Assembly (NCBI RefSeq): GCF_950295315.1
Contig: NC_080175.1
Coordinates: 88,312,161-88,376,160 of the forward strand
Direction of reading: 5' to 3'
DNA: 64,000 bases
Source: Erinaceus europaeus
Taxonomy: Eukaryota > Chordata > Mammalia > Eulipotyphla > Erinaceidae
The notes under the pieces were generated by a model, which did not search any database, was not told the DNA's origin, and saw only the letters and a list, made by a program, of their open reading frames with translations. Made by a program: the position numbers and the translations under genes. Within the stretch, counting starts at the first letter, position 1; each line of letters starts with the position of its first letter. Below, one piece after another: positions 1 to 11,798 of this stretch.

Positions 1-434
1 CAAAGGTATTTGAGAGCCACATAGGGGTTAAATCAGCAGAGTGAGATAGAGAGAAGATAAACAGCTTGATAGATATCAGAAGACTATAAGGAAATAACAT
101 TTGGAGTTTCACTGACTGAAGTCAAGGAGGTGTTTGATGGAGTATGCTTTCTCTAGTGATTAAAAGTGAGGTGGTTGTGTGAACTCTGGGTGACTATGTG
201 AACTTTGAATGAACCTTAAGGCAGGCACCCATGTGGCCTGCAGTTAATGGAGAGAGGCAGTGAGGTTTCTGTGGGCTTGAGAGACAGGAAGGGAAGAACT
301 AAGTCTGAGAGACGATTTTCCCCTTTGCTCACCTCGGTTGAGAGAGACTAACAAGGGGGTGTCTTTCCCAGACCTCCATCCAAGGATGGGGGGAGTTTTC
401 CCTAAGCTCTATCAAGCTTACACATAGCCCCACA
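1..434 (-). mobile_element. Partial LTR of the 32421-33119 family, cut by the window edge
   Basis: This segment aligns along its whole length with the last 400 bases of the complete LTR at 32421-33119; shared blocks include agttaatggagagaggcagt and ccatccaaggatggggggag. The terminal ..ccaca at 434 is where that LTR ends (..caaca), so the element is read on the minus strand and its 3' part lies outside the window. The first six flanking bases are gatagc; the matching copy would lie upstream of position 1. Whether it is a solo LTR or part of a provirus cannot be seen. Confidence 0.8.
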
Positions 435-867
435 GATAGCAAGATATATCCATAAAAATCATTTATAGTGATGTTGTCTGTAACAGTAAAAACAGTACAT
501 ATATAATAGTAAAAACTAAAATCTTTTTCTTTTTCATTAAGAAGAAGATAAATTTTCCTACTCTTACCATTCTGTTCAGTTTAGGATTAGAAATCTTACC
601 TCGAGCACTTAGAACATAGGAAGGAAAAAAAAAAAGAAGGATCCAGTTTAGAAGAGGTAAAAATATTATTCTTTTAATTATTATCTGTTGATAATATATC
701 AGCATATCTGTAAAGATACTGATAAAATCAATCAGAGACAATGAGTACAGTAAAGCAGTAGGCAATAAAACATTATAAATTTTTATATCTTCATATGCAA
801 ACAATAAATGAAAAGAAAAGAAAAATCATGAAAACAATCTCATTTATAATTACATCAAAGAGACAGC
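435..867. other. AT-rich stretch, nothing recognised
   Basis: AT-rich DNA with no credible reading frame or repeat that I can place. An open frame on the minus strand (463-804) reads as hydrophobic low-complexity sequence without gene context and is taken as chance. Confidence 0.5.
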
Positions 868-1036
868 ATAATGGCCAGAACCTGTGAGGTCCCAGGTTCA
901 ATCCACAGCATCATTATAAGCCATAACTAACTAACTCTGAACTAACTCTCTTGCTCTCCCCCTGCCTCTCCCCCTCCCCCTCTCTCTATGTCTTTCTTAT
1001 TTGTCTCTCACACTAAAATAAATAAATTATAACATA
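868..1036 (+). repeat. SINE-D copy
   Basis: The head agcataatggccag, the B-box-like ggttcaatccacagc, a CT-rich middle and an A-rich tail with aataaataaatt match the other SINE-D copies (36836, 40660, 49455). The ccaccataa block is altered to catcattataa. It is diverged and therefore old. Confidence 0.6.
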
Positions 1037-1079
1037 TTTAAAATCAGCAAATGATATGAGACTTTTACAATGAAAGTTA

Positions 1080-1975
1080 CAGATCACTGCTAAGAGATAG
1101 AAAAGATAAAAATAAATGGAAAGATATCCCTTGTTCATAGATTGGAAGAATTAATGTAGTCAGACTTTTTACCAAAAACAATATACAGAATCAATGCAAT
1201 ATCTTTTAAAATCCAAATGTATTCTAAAACAAGAAAACAAAACAGAAATACTAAAATTGATATGGAACCATAAAAGGTTCTGAATAGCTAGAAAACTAAA
1301 TCATAAGAAAAACATGCATCATGGTATTTAATTTCAAACAATAGTACAAGTGACAGTAATTAAAACAATATATTATTGGAATAAGAGGAGATCAACAGAA
1401 ATGACCCCAGAGATACGCTAACACTTAATATATGATAAAGGAGCTAAGATTATATAATAGGAAAATGAAAATCTTTGTAACAAATAGTGTTGGAAAGACT
1501 GGATGACCAAATGCAAAATAACAAACTTGGGTCACTCTAACTCCACACACAGAAAATAAATTCAAAGTAAATAAAAAATCTGGTTTGAAAATCCCATACC
1601 ACAAAATACAAAGAAAACATGGGTCATGTGTTCCATGATTCAATTATTAGTGATATCGTTGGGGACACAATCTCACAGGCAAGGGAAATTGCAGCAAAAA
1701 TAAACAATTGGAACCACATCGAATTAAAATTAATTTGTGCAGTGAAGAAAAAATTCTCAACAGAATAAAAAGAATGACCGCTAGGTGGGAAAGGTATTAA
1801 AGCAACGTGCATCAGAGAAGGCCTTAGTAATTAATAGTCAATATGACCAAATAGGGAGACTTGGTATGTATCATCTCTGGAGACTGGAGAGAACATATAT
1901 CAAAACTTGAGTTGAATTACGCAGAAACCATTATTGAAGTCCAATAAAAAATAGCATAAATGATAAATAAAATCT
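1080..1975 (+). mobile_element. Old L1 fragment, C-terminal half of ORF2
   Basis: A-rich sense strand with the usual L1 ORF2 landmarks: catagattggaagaattaatg, a block like aattaaaacaatat.attggaataa, and further on a region corresponding to 14475-14700 of the younger L1 (asparagine/lysine-rich C terminus). Frames are broken many times. The 5' and 3' parts are missing. It is clearly older than the L1 at 7501. Confidence 0.7.
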
Positions 1976-2011
1976 CCAGGACAAGAGATAGAAAAATAGA
2001 AAGATGCTCCA

Positions 2012-2343
2012 GGGAGTCGGGCGGTATCGCAGCGGGTTAAGCGCACATGGCGCCAAGTGCAAGGGCTGACGTAAGGATCCGGGTTTGAGCCCTGGTTTCC
2101 CCACTTCAGGAGGTCGCTTCAAAGGTGGTGAAGCAGGACGGCAGGTGTCTATCTTTCTCTTCTCTCTATCTTCCCCATCTCTCTCCATTTCTCTCTGTCC
2201 TATCCAACAACAGCAGCAATAACAACAAGCACAACAAGGGCAACAAAATGGGAAAAAATAGCTTCCAGGCGCAATGAATTCATAGTGTAGGCACCAAGCC
2301 CCAGCAATAACTCTGGAGGCAAAAAAAAAAAAAAAAAAGGAAG
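2012..2343 (+). repeat. SINE-A, long form, with target duplication
   Basis: Starts gggagtcgggcggtatcgcag, has the B box ggtttgagccc, the CT-rich middle, the CAA-rich block and the extra 3' block ending ataactctggaggc followed by 18 A. Flanks repeat aagatgctcc (2001-2010) and aaaatgctcc (2345-2354), a target-site duplication with one mismatch. Confidence 0.88.
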
Positions 2344-2584
2344 AAAAATGCTCCTATAAGATAAGAGACCCCAGCACAGTGTAACGGATTGCAAGCCAAA
2401 AGAAACTAAAAACTGCAGGGCTTCAAGAAACAAGAGGTTGAAAATCTGCATTGACCTAGTACCAGTACCAGGCTCAATGTAGCTACCCTGCACTGTCAAC
2501 ATTGGAATGGAAGGCTGGAAACCACGGGTCATAAATTAGGACATTTTCACTCCAAGTTGTTATTTATTCCATTTAACTCTCTCT

Positions 2585-3078
2585 CTTTTTAATTTTTTAA
2601 ATTCTCTTTATTTATTTATTTATTGGATAGAGAACTAGAAATAGAGAGGGAAGAAAGGTGTGATAAAAGGGAGACAGAGAGAGAGAGAGAGGTGGGGCAG
2701 TGGCATAGCTGGCTGAGCACACATGTTACAGTGCACAAGGAACCAGGTTCAAACCTCCAGCCCCCACCTGCAGAAGGAAAGCTTTGCAAGTGGTGAAGCA
2801 GGGCTGCAGGTGTCTTCCTGTCTCTCTCCCTCTCTGTCTCCCCTTCCCCTTTTGGTTTCTGGCTATCTATTCCAACAAATAAAGATAATTAAAAAAATAA
2901 AAAGCCACAAAAAGTCAAAAGGGAAAGAGAGAGAGGAGAGAGAGAGAGAGAGAGAAACCTGTTTCACCACTTGCAGAATTTTCCACTTGCAGGGGCATGA
3001 CCCGAGGCTCAAACCATGGTCCTCGTGCATTGTAACATGTGCACTCAAATAGGTGAGCCACACTTGGCCCCTCCAGTT
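2585..3078 (-). repeat. SINE-B interrupted by a second, opposite SINE-B
   Basis: 2585-2690 and about 2930-3078 are the two halves of one minus-strand SINE-B (tail side with tatttattggatagaga; head side ending cacacttggcccc). Between them, 2691-2900 is a plus-strand SINE-B (head ggggcagtggcatagctgg, B box ggttcaaacc, end caaataaagataatt). The second copy sits in the GA-rich tract of the first, and GA runs flank both junctions. Confidence 0.75.
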
Positions 3079-3199
3079 AACTCTCTAAGAACAGTACACA
3101 GATACCATATTAGAACTCAGTTTTAAAAACAACAGAACTGGAAGGTATTATTATAGACAATTTGCAGAGATTTCAAAAACCATCTACCAGAAACCTCCA

Positions 3200-3580
3200 T
3201 TACATCAGGATCAGCTGTGGCAAAGAGGCACACTTTCCCCTTTCTCTGGTGAGGCAGGTTTGAGGTGTTTGATCTCTCCCTTTTTATCAACTCCTTCCCT
3301 CTCAATTTTACTCTGTCCTATTAAATACATGAGGGGAAAAATAAAAGAAGGAAAAACAGGTTACTGGGGGCAGTGGATTCCTCATGCAGACACTGAGTCC
3401 CAACAATAAACCTGGTGGCAATTACAACAACAATAAGTACAGAGTAGAGAAACAGCTTCAGGTATCTCTCCTCACTATCTCTCTGTCTCTCTTTTCCCCT
3501 CTCATCTTCTATCAGAAAAAAAAAATGGCCATAAAGAATAGTGGAGTTACTGAGTCCTAAAGATAGCCCTGTTGTCAAAT
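3200..3580 (+). repeat. Two worn 3' pieces of SINE-A long form
   Basis: Both 3220-3440 and 3450-3575 show the CT-rich body, a tgtcctatt or tctatcag junction, and the 3' block (gcagtggattc..gcagacactgagtccc..aacctggtggc; the second more decayed). Heads are missing. A short (TA)n follows at 3580. Confidence 0.6.
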
Positions 3581-3604
3581 ATATATATATATAGTTAAAG
3601 AAGA

Positions 3605-3890
3605 TTTTTTCTTTTTTTTTTTTTTGTCACTAAGGCTATCACTTGGGTTCAGTGCCTTCATAATGTCTCTGTTTCCAGCAGTTTTAAAATTTTTTTCATT
3701 TAGATTTAGTATGAGAGACAGAAAGAGATAGAAAAACGCAGATAAGAAGAGATTTATCTCTGTTTCCTAGCTTGTGGAATTTTCTCCTAGTTGTCAGTTT
3801 TATGTGGTGCCTGGGGGCTTGAACCTGGGACCTTGCATTTGTAGCAATGTACACTTTACATGTTCAGTTCCCTTGCATCCCACTAAAGAA
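3605..3890 (-). repeat. SINE, long form, minus strand, diverged
   Basis: Poly-T, then ggctatcacttgggttcagtg (the 3' block of the long form in reverse), a GA-rich middle, gtggaattttctcc, and a reversed B box ggcttgaacctggg. It is strongly diverged, so family assignment between A and B is uncertain. Confidence 0.6.
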
Positions 3891-4054
3891 ATATTCTAGT
3901 CACTGGCATTCACAATATCAAAATAATCTGTTTAAATGGTTCTGCTTATGGAACAATTGTATATAATGTATATCATATATACTTAATTATGTAGCAAAAT
4001 GCATGTTGAGTATGGGCTTTGAAGTAGGCAGTAATACATACTGATACATTTGGG

Positions 4055-4352
4055 GCAATTTTTTTTTAAATTTTATATTGCTACCAGGGATATTGCTAAG
4101 ACTTGGTGCTGGCAATACGAATCCACCTCTATAGGAAGCTATGTTTCCTTTTTATTTTATTTGATAGGACAGAGAGAAATTGAGAGAGGATGGGTGAGGC
4201 AGAAAGGGAGAGGGAAAGTTAGACACCTGTAGACCTACTTTGCTGCTCATGAAATGTCCTACCAGCAGATGGGGATGGAGGCTTGAACTCAGGTCCTTGC
4301 TTGTGATAATTTGAATATTCAACTGGGTGTGCCACTTCTCAGCCTCCTTGGG
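4055..4352 (-). repeat. SINE-A long form, minus strand, diverged
   Basis: T-rich start, gatattgctaagacttggtgc (reverse of the 3' block), ggacagagagaaattgagag, acctgtagacctac, then the reversed B box ggcttgaactcagg and ctgggtgtgccacttctcagc at the head. The order is as in a complete element. Confidence 0.7.
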
Positions 4353-5742
4353 GAAATTTTTTAACATAACTATGAACACATATGTGTTAACAAAATATGT
4401 ACTACATATATTCATTAAAGATACTTAATGATCAGTGTCAGTTATGCTTCTATAGAGTTAAGATATAACAGTGGAAGTTCCCTCCCCTGCATATTTTATT
4501 TCTACTTTAAATGGTTTACCAAGGTTACAATTTCTTTTTTTTAATATGCTGTCTCCAACATTACTTAAAGATTATAAATTAACAATCATTAACTAAGACA
4601 GAAAAAGAGCAAAGATATTGTTTTTATTGTTACCATTAAGAATGGCAGTTGAATTTTGCCCTGGTAGACTCATTTTCACGCAGGATTCTCAAGGAACTAT
4701 AACATTCTAATTAATTTTACATACCCAAGAGAGACAGATAAGTATTATTATTCCTATTTTACAAATGAGGTAACTATAACATAGAAGCTGAATTCACATT
4801 TTCCTCCATACCTCAACTGAGCTCTTAAGAAAATCCATAACCACTGTGGGGCTTCAGTTCACACATTACTGTGCACCACTGTGGCACTTTTTTTTTTATT
4901 ACTGAGGATAGACATTTTTTATATAGAAGAGATATTTATGAGGAATAGACTTCTGAACAATGCTTTATTGCCAATGGAACCTTCCCAGCAAATTGTGCAG
5001 CAAAGGTAGATTGGCCCTTGCTCAATTCTTATACCATTGCTAGGTAGATGTGAATGTGGGTACACTTTTGATTTACAGAAAACAGGAGACTTTGCTCAAG
5101 GCTTTCTGATCTTATAACTTGAAAGACTCAAATAAAATTTTTCATACAATTCTTTCAACAAAAGTTAAACAACTAAAAGAACAAAAATATTCAACTTTCC
5201 TTTCTATCATAAATTATTGTTATATTGTTGAGAATGAATTAGTGCTCAATTACTTTGCAGTAGAGAAAAAAACATGTATGTGTTCTTTTGGTTAATAAGA
5301 AGTCATACATTAAAAAATAACAATGAACATACTGAGTAGTTCAAGAATGAGAATAATACATAACAACTGCTACATGAAGTGGGAATTGTCAGTGTCAAAC
5401 AAAAGATGTGTGGTGGTGAGCCAGTCAGAAACGAACAAACTGTAAGAAATCTAAACTTAACCAGCAACACCGGAGGAAGTCCTGCAGGAGCCACGTTGCT
5501 AATCCTAAGAAACCCAGTAGATGCAGTCTGTGTTCTTCAATAAGCATTCAAGTAAGATATAAATATCTTCATACTCAGCCATTTTTTTTTCTGGGAGGCT
5601 GAGAACAAATGCCTCTCTTCTTCATACCTTTTTGACCAAAACTTTCCGATCTGATTTCTACAAGTCCCACACTAATCTCAGATAAATTCTACAGGTAATT
5701 AAATTAGCCAATGCCCACAAATCAAAATCTTTTCTGTATGTG
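4353..5742. other. AT-rich stretch, nothing recognised
   Basis: About 1.4 kb with no reading frame over 70 codons that looks coding, no poly-A element ends and no tandem repeat beyond short A or T runs. Confidence 0.5.
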
Positions 5743-5900
5743 GCCCTGGAGGTAGCACAGTGAGCAAAGTGTTGAATTCTCAAACATGAAGTCCTGAATG
5801 TGAACCTCACTCACTCCTATACCACAGTGATGTCTGGTTCTCTCTCTTCCCCCCTCTCCTACCTCTTTTATTAATAAATAAATGCAATCTTAAAAAAAAT
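5743..5900 (+). repeat. SINE-C copy
   Basis: Head ggaggtagcacagtgagcaaag, a B-box-like segment, the phrase ccacagtgatgtctggttctc and an A-rich tail with ttaataaataaatgcaatctt. This composition differs from SINE-A and SINE-B and marks a third tRNA-like family. Confidence 0.7.
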
Positions 5901-6082
5901 TCCTGATATGGTCAAAATATGATCTGTGGCTGAACTCTGTGGACAATTTCTCAGTACCATTAAAAGTTAAGAGACTTTACTCAAGACCATTCCAATACAG
6001 GAGAGAAGCTGAATACAACCTTCTTAAAATGAAACAACACTGAGGAGATTTTGAGAGGTAGGATATAAGAAATCATAAGTTA

Positions 6083-6306
6083 GGGCCGGGGTGGTGGTGC
6101 ACCTGATTGAGTGTATGTAGTTCAATGCACAAGGACCCAGGTTCAAGCCCCCAGTCCCCACCTGTAGAGGGAAAGTTTTCTGAGTGGTGAAGCAGGGCTG
6201 CAGGTGTCTCTCTGTCTCTCTCCCTCTCTACCACTCCCTTCCCTCTTGATTTCTGGCTGTCTCTATCCAATAAATAAAGATTATAATAAATAAAAACAAT
6301 TAAAAA
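6083..6306 (+). repeat. SINE-B with perfect 16-bp target duplication
   Basis: Complete SINE-B from ggccggggtggtggtgcacc to the A-rich tail. The flanks aagaaatcataagtta (6067-6082) and the same 16 bases (6307-6322) are identical, showing L1-type integration and a fairly recent insertion. Confidence 0.92.
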
Positions 6307-6349
6307 AAGAAATCATAAGTTACCCATAGTTGCTGATTATCTTTCTTTC

Positions 6350-6545
6350 TCTTTTAAATATTTATTGAATAAACACAGAGAGAAATTGAGAAGGGAAGGG
6401 AAGATAGAGAGGGAGAGAGACAATCCTGCAGCCCTGCTTCACCACTCATAAAGCTGTCCTTCTGCAGGTGGGGGCCGGAGGCTCAAACCTGGGTCCTTGA
6501 GTATTGGAATGTGTATGGTACCAGGAGAACTACCACTGCCTCCTG
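6350..6545 (-). repeat. SINE-B, minus strand
   Basis: Begins with the reversed tail tttattgaataaacacagag, then cctgcagccctgcttcaccac, gcaggtgggggcc, reversed B box aggctcaaacctgggtcc, and ends near the head (actaccactgcctcctg). Confidence 0.8.
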
Positions 6546-6654
6546 ACTATCCTTGTCTAAAAAATAAATAAATAAATAAACGACTTATCTTTATGTCTTT
6601 ATTTTTTAAAAAATCACCTCCAACTCTCTTCACTTTTTAAAAATATTAAATTAA

Positions 6655-6860
6655 AAAATTTATTTATTGGATAGAGACAGCCAGAATCGAGGAGAAATGG
6701 GGTGATAGAGAGAGAGAGACAGAGAGACAACTACAGCTCTGTTTCACCACTTGCAAAGATTTCCCCCTGCAGGTAGTGACTACGGGCTTAAATCCAGGTC
6801 CTTGAGCATTGTAACATGTGCGCTCAACCAGGTGTGTTTCCACATAGCCCCTCTTTATTT
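6655..6860 (-). repeat. SINE-B, minus strand
   Basis: Reversed tail atttattggatagagacagc, GA tract, ctgtttcaccacttgcaaag, gggcttaaatccaggtcc (B box) and gcgctcaaccaggtgtg. It ends at catagcccc, the reversed head. Confidence 0.82.
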
Positions 6861-7500
6861 CTTTCTTATAGAAGATAGGGTAGTGACATATTACTTATTT
6901 TTTCATTCATTTTTATTTAACTTCCATGAGAACAATAGGCCTACTAAAATTAGTCTCTTAGGCCCCCACAGAGAGAAGAAGATGGGATTTTACCTCTTTG
7001 AATATTGCATTTCAGGGAGATAAGTCTTCTGACATTGGTGAGAACATTTCTTGGGTTATAAATCTGGCAAGAGACTAAAGACTGGTTCACATTCATTTAA
7101 AATAAAAAGAAACAATAATTTATTATTTTAAAGTTTTTTTTTTGGCTTAAGAAAAATGGATAAATTGATATAGTGACATTGAACATGTAGAATTTTGGCC
7201 AAAATTTAACTAAGTTAACAGGAATCATAACACTTCAGTCAGTACTTAATCTGCTTTTATCCTAAGCCATTAATTTCCTTTCTATTCCTTAAGCAAATTT
7301 CAGTTTAATAATATTCAAATATTCTGAACTGACTGCAGTAGTAATCTGTCAAATTATTACAATATAGATGTATGTTCAAATGTCAATATATCAGAAAGGT
7401 CTTTCATAATCACACAATTTAAATACTTGATTTTTTCTCATTCACTCTATGTATTTTATTTTGCTTGCCTTATTTTATTATATACAACTTAAAAATTTCT
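6861..7500. other. AT-rich stretch, nothing recognised
   Basis: No repeat landmarks or credible frame. This is the 5' flank of the large L1 that follows. Confidence 0.5.
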
Positions 7501-8718
7501 GTGGGGCAGACCCAAGATGGTGACTTGGAAACAACAGCTGGCGTGAGCTCCAGAAAGTAGCAGCTTACAACCTGGGATTCTCTGGATAAGGTAGGATACT
7601 GCTCTGTCAGTAGGAGGGTGAACAAGGGGTGGTCAGGGTGACATCAAAAGAGTCCTATAACCCACTCTTAGGCTGGCAAACAGAGGCCAAAAGGACAAAG
7701 ACATGAAAATCTTTGCTTGCTTATTTCTGAAATCAACCTTCCCTCCACTCCAGAACCAGCCCCCAGAGGCTGGACAGCCACTCCTAGCAGGTTTCCTAAT
7801 GAGCTACTTTCTTTACCAAGATTCCTGGTTCACCAGGGGTGCCATTCCAAGCCTTTTTCTTTCTATTTCTCTCTCTCTCTCCCTCTCTCTCTTTTTTAGG
7901 TGGCTGGAGTTCCATTTGAGTGACAAAATACCTGATCAATGAGAGCTTCAGCTCTGCCTGGGAAAGACTACCTGGAGGGTTTTTTTTTTTTTTTTTTGAT
8001 ACTTATAATTGGCTGTCTCTGCTCAGGCTGCCTGAAGCCAATCTGAAGTGGTCCAAGCAGCAGAGTGACTGTTAGGGTTTTTTGCTTTATTTTATTTTTT
8101 ATTATTACTATTATTATATACATGTGTCCCTTTTCCCTCCTCCTTCTTCAGTTTGACCAAAATGAACTGTTGTTGTTTTTTCCATTGATAGGTGACTGGG
8201 TGTCCTATCCATTGTGAGAGGAACTTGTTTCTCTCTCCCTCTTCCCTCACTCTGCTTTTTCTCTCCTCCTAGCTAGTTAAAAAAAAAAATCTCTCCTTTT
8301 ACTGCTCTTTTTTTTCTTTTCTTTTCTTCCTTTTTCTACTTTCTGAATTCACTGATACTCCTTTGTGAATTATTTTCTGGAAGAAATCTGACTTGGAGTG
8401 GACTGTGTGTGTGTGTGTGTGTGTGTGTGTCTCATTTCTACTTCCCTTTCTCCTCCTGCTAGCCCTAGAATTAATAGTAGACAGTATATTTGCATAATTG
8501 TCTATTCTTGCTTTCCATTTTTTCCTTGCTCTTTTTATTTTGGTTTTGTTTGCTATTTTTTCATGGGCTGGAGGTGTTGTTTGGCTAACCAGTATTGGTT
8601 GAACTGCATCAATCCTTGCTTCAGTTGCTATTGTAGTAATTTCTGAGGTTGGTGACTGCATTTGTTATAAAGGTATTTAGTATAGTGTGGCTTGTAACCC
8701 AAACACAGCAACTGAAGA
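7501..8718 (+). promoter_or_regulatory. L1 5' UTR
   Basis: Begins gtggggcagacccaagatgg, a typical L1 5' start with the YY1-like core aagatgg, and runs to the first ORF1 codon. The 5' UTR of a LINE-1 normally holds its internal pol II promoter. It contains CT-rich runs, a T15 tract near 7980 and a (GT)n run at 8405-8431. Several frames are open only because of these low-complexity runs. Promoter activity is inferred from position alone. Confidence 0.75.
8405..8431. repeat. (GT)n microsatellite in L1 5' UTR
   Basis: About 13 perfect GT units. The resulting cysteine/valine reading frames on either strand are artefacts of the repeat. Confidence 0.95.
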
Positions 8719-9757
8719 ATGACAGAACAGGAAAATAAAAGCTACATCAATAAAAAATGGTTAAATCAAGAACAAATAAAACTTCTACCACAATTAATCA
8801 GGACAGGAGCCCAGAAGAAACTCAAAATAAGTCAGAAGTAACCATAGATAAGAAAAGTATGCAAGCAATAGTAGTCCTAATAATCACAAAAATGAAGACA
8901 GCTATGGAAGAAAGGGCTATCTGAATTACAGAAACAACAAATAAGTCCTTCAAGGAAAATATTAACTACCTTGAGGTAAATAGAGAAATGAAAGTTGAAA
9001 TAGCTGAGCTAAAAGACCAATTAGCAGAACAAACTAATGTTACAACTGAACTGAAGAAAGAAGATGATGAAAGGGAAAGCAGATGAAAACAAGGAGAAAA
9101 CAAAATTATCCAGACCGAGGAAGAGCTAGAGAAAACTAAGAAAGAGGTAAAAGAGCTCAAAAAGAGGTTGAGATACACTGAAAACAACAACAGAGACATA
9201 TGAGATGATCTCAAAAGAAGTAACATTCATATAATTAGCCTAACAGAGGAAGAAAGAGAGGAAGGGGAAGTAAATGTTCTAGAGGAAATAATGAAAGAAA
9301 ACTTCCCAGACTTAAACAACAGAAAGGACATTAAGATTCAAGAGGCCTATAGAGCCCCAAACAGAATCAACCCACACCTGCAGACACCCAGGCACAACAT
9401 AGTTACAATGAAAAGAAGTAAGGATAAAGAAAGGATCCTAAAGGCTGCAAGAGAAAACAAAAAGTCACATACAGGGGAAAAACCATAAGACTATCAAAAG
9501 ACTTCTCCACTCAAACTCTAAAAGCCAGAAGAGAATGGCACGATATCTATCTAGCCATGAATGAAAAAAGGGTTTCAACCAAGGATAATATATCCTGCTG
9601 GACTTTCATTCAAGCTAGATGGAGGGATCAAAACCATCTCAGAAAGACAACAGTTAAAGGAGGCAACCATCGCCAAGCCTTCCCAGAAAGAGGTACTAAA
9701 AGACCTCTTATAAAAACGAACATCACTATAATACTTGCAATATATCAGAGCAAATAA
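8719..9757 (+). pseudogene. L1 ORF1 (RNA-binding protein) remnant
   Basis: L1 ORF1p is the trimeric RNA chaperone of the L1 particle. The start is the ATG at 8719. A frameshift before about 8810 moves to the frame that carries the recognisable protein: a lysine/glutamate-rich coiled coil (about 8950-9200), then the RRM and C-terminal region (from about 9210, with the segment ENFPDLNNRKDIKIQEAYR). In-frame stops lie at 8922 (tga), 9084 (tga), 9201 (tga) and 9486 (taa). A second shift between 9486 and 9557 leads to the last open segment, which ends in taa at 9757. The family protein is about 340-380 residues, so the length is near complete but the gene is dead. Confidence 0.88.
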
Positions 9758-11437
9758 AAACTGTTGAATAATGGCACTACAATACATTAAATCCATAATA
9801 TCAATAAATGTCAATGGCTTAAACTCACCCATCAAAAGGCACAGAGTGTGAAGATGGATCAGAAAACACAACCCAACCATATACTGCTTACAAGAATCCC
9901 ATCTAACCCAACAAGACAAACACAGACTCAAAATGAAAGGATGGAAAACTATCATACAGGCTAACGGACCACAAAAAAAGGGCAGGAACAGCCATTCTCA
10001 TATCTGACACCATAGACTTTAAATTAAATAAAGTAATAAAAGATAGGCAAGGCCATTACATAATTATTAGAGGATCAATAAACCAAGAAGATTTAACAAT
10101 TATTAACATCTATGCACCCATTGAGGGACCATCTAAATATATTAAACACCTACTGAAAGAACTACAAAAATACATAAATAGTAATACATTGAAAGTGTGA
10201 GATTTCAACACCCTACTCTCACACTTAGACAGATCAACAAAGCAGAGAGTCAACAAAGAAACAAGAGAATTAAATGAAGAGATGTACAGAGTAGACCTCC
10301 TGGACATTTTCAAAGTTCTTCACCCCATAAAACTGGAATACACATTCTTTTCAAATCCACACAGCACATGTTAGGCCAAAAAACAGTATCAACAAATTCA
10401 GGAGCATTGAAATCATCCCAAGTATCTTCTCAGACCACAGTGGAGTAAAGCTAACATTTAACAACAAACAGAAAATTACTAAAAGTCACAGAATTTTGAA
10501 ATTAAAATACTGCTTAAGAATCGCTGGGTCAGAAAGACACTCAAGCAAGAAATTCAGATATTCCTGGAAACAAATGAAAATGAAAACACAAGCTATCAAA
10601 ATATTTAGGACACAGCTAAAGCAGTATTGAGAGAGAAACTCATAGCCATACAATCACATATTAAAGAACAGAAAAAGCTCAAATGAACGACCTTACTGAA
10701 TACCTCAAGGACTTAGAGGAAGAGGAACAAAGGAACCCTAAAGCAACCAGAAGGACAGAAATCACTAAAATTAGAGCAGAAATAAACAACATAAAAAAAT
10801 AAGAGAACCATACAAAAGATCAATGAAGCAAAATGTTGGTTATTTGAAAAATTAAACAAGATTGACAAACCCCTAAACAGACTCATTAAAAAAAAAGGGA
10901 GAAGACTCAAATAAATAGAATGGTAAACGATAGAGGAGATATCACAACAGACACTACAGAAATCCAGAAAATCAAGTGAAATTTCTATGAACAACTATAT
11001 GCCAACCAAGCTAGAGAATCTGGAAGAAATGGAAGAATTCCTAGAAACATACGCCTTTCCAAAACTGAAACAAGAAGAACTACAAAACCTAAATGCACCA
11101 ATCACAGACAAAGAAATTGAAACCGTTATTAAGAATCTTCCCAACAACAAAAGTCCTGGAACAGAAGGCTTCACAAACAAATTCTACAAAACCTTCAGAA
11201 AACCGGTAATACCTATACTTTTAATGCTTTTCCACAAGATCAAAGATACAGAAACACTCCCTTCCACCTTCTATGATACCAACATCACCCTGATACCAGA
11301 AGCTGATAGGGACAGAACAAAAAAGGAAAACTACAGACCAATATCTCTGATGAACATAGATGCCAAAATATTAAATAAGATCCTGGCCAACTGGATACAG
11401 CAGCATATCAAAAAGATTGTTCATCATGACCACGTGG

Positions 11438-11798
11438 TTTTTTTTTTTCTTTTTTCTCCAGGGTTATTGCTGGGCTCAGTGCCTGCACCATGAATCCACC
11501 GCTCCTGGAGGCCATTTTTCCCCCTTTTTGTTGCCCTAGTTGTTGCAGCCTCGTTGCGGTTATTATTGCCATTGTTGACGTTGCTTTTTTTGTTGTTGGA
11601 TAGGACAGAGAGAAATGGAGAGAGGAGGGGAAGACAGAGAGAGAGGGGAGAGAAAGATAGACACCTGCAGACCTGCTTCACCGCCATGAAGTGACTCCCC
11701 TGCAGGTGGGGAGCCGGGGGCTCGAACCGGGATCCTTACGCCGATCCCTGCGCTTTGCGCCACGTGCGCTTAACCCACTGCGCCACCGCCCGACTCCC
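11438..11798 (-). repeat. SINE-A long form inserted in L1 ORF2
   Basis: Complete minus-strand copy: poly-T, reversed 3' block (gggttattgctgggctcagtg), GA-rich middle, reversed B box gggctcgaaccggg, reversed A-box region cactgcgccaccgcccgac. Flanks gaccacgtgg (11428-11437) and gaccacatgg (11799-11808) form a 10-bp target duplication with one mismatch. It is little diverged. Confidence 0.93.

Noticed and set aside
2012..2110. tRNA genes suggested by A- and B-box motifs in many places
   Set aside because: All such motifs belong to SINE heads with CT-rich bodies and poly-A tails; none folds as a plain cloverleaf with a clean 3' end that I can see.
8398..8661. Open frames through the (GT)n run on both strands
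   Set aside because: They arise from the dinucleotide repeat in the L1 5' UTR; their composition is low complexity and there is no gene context.
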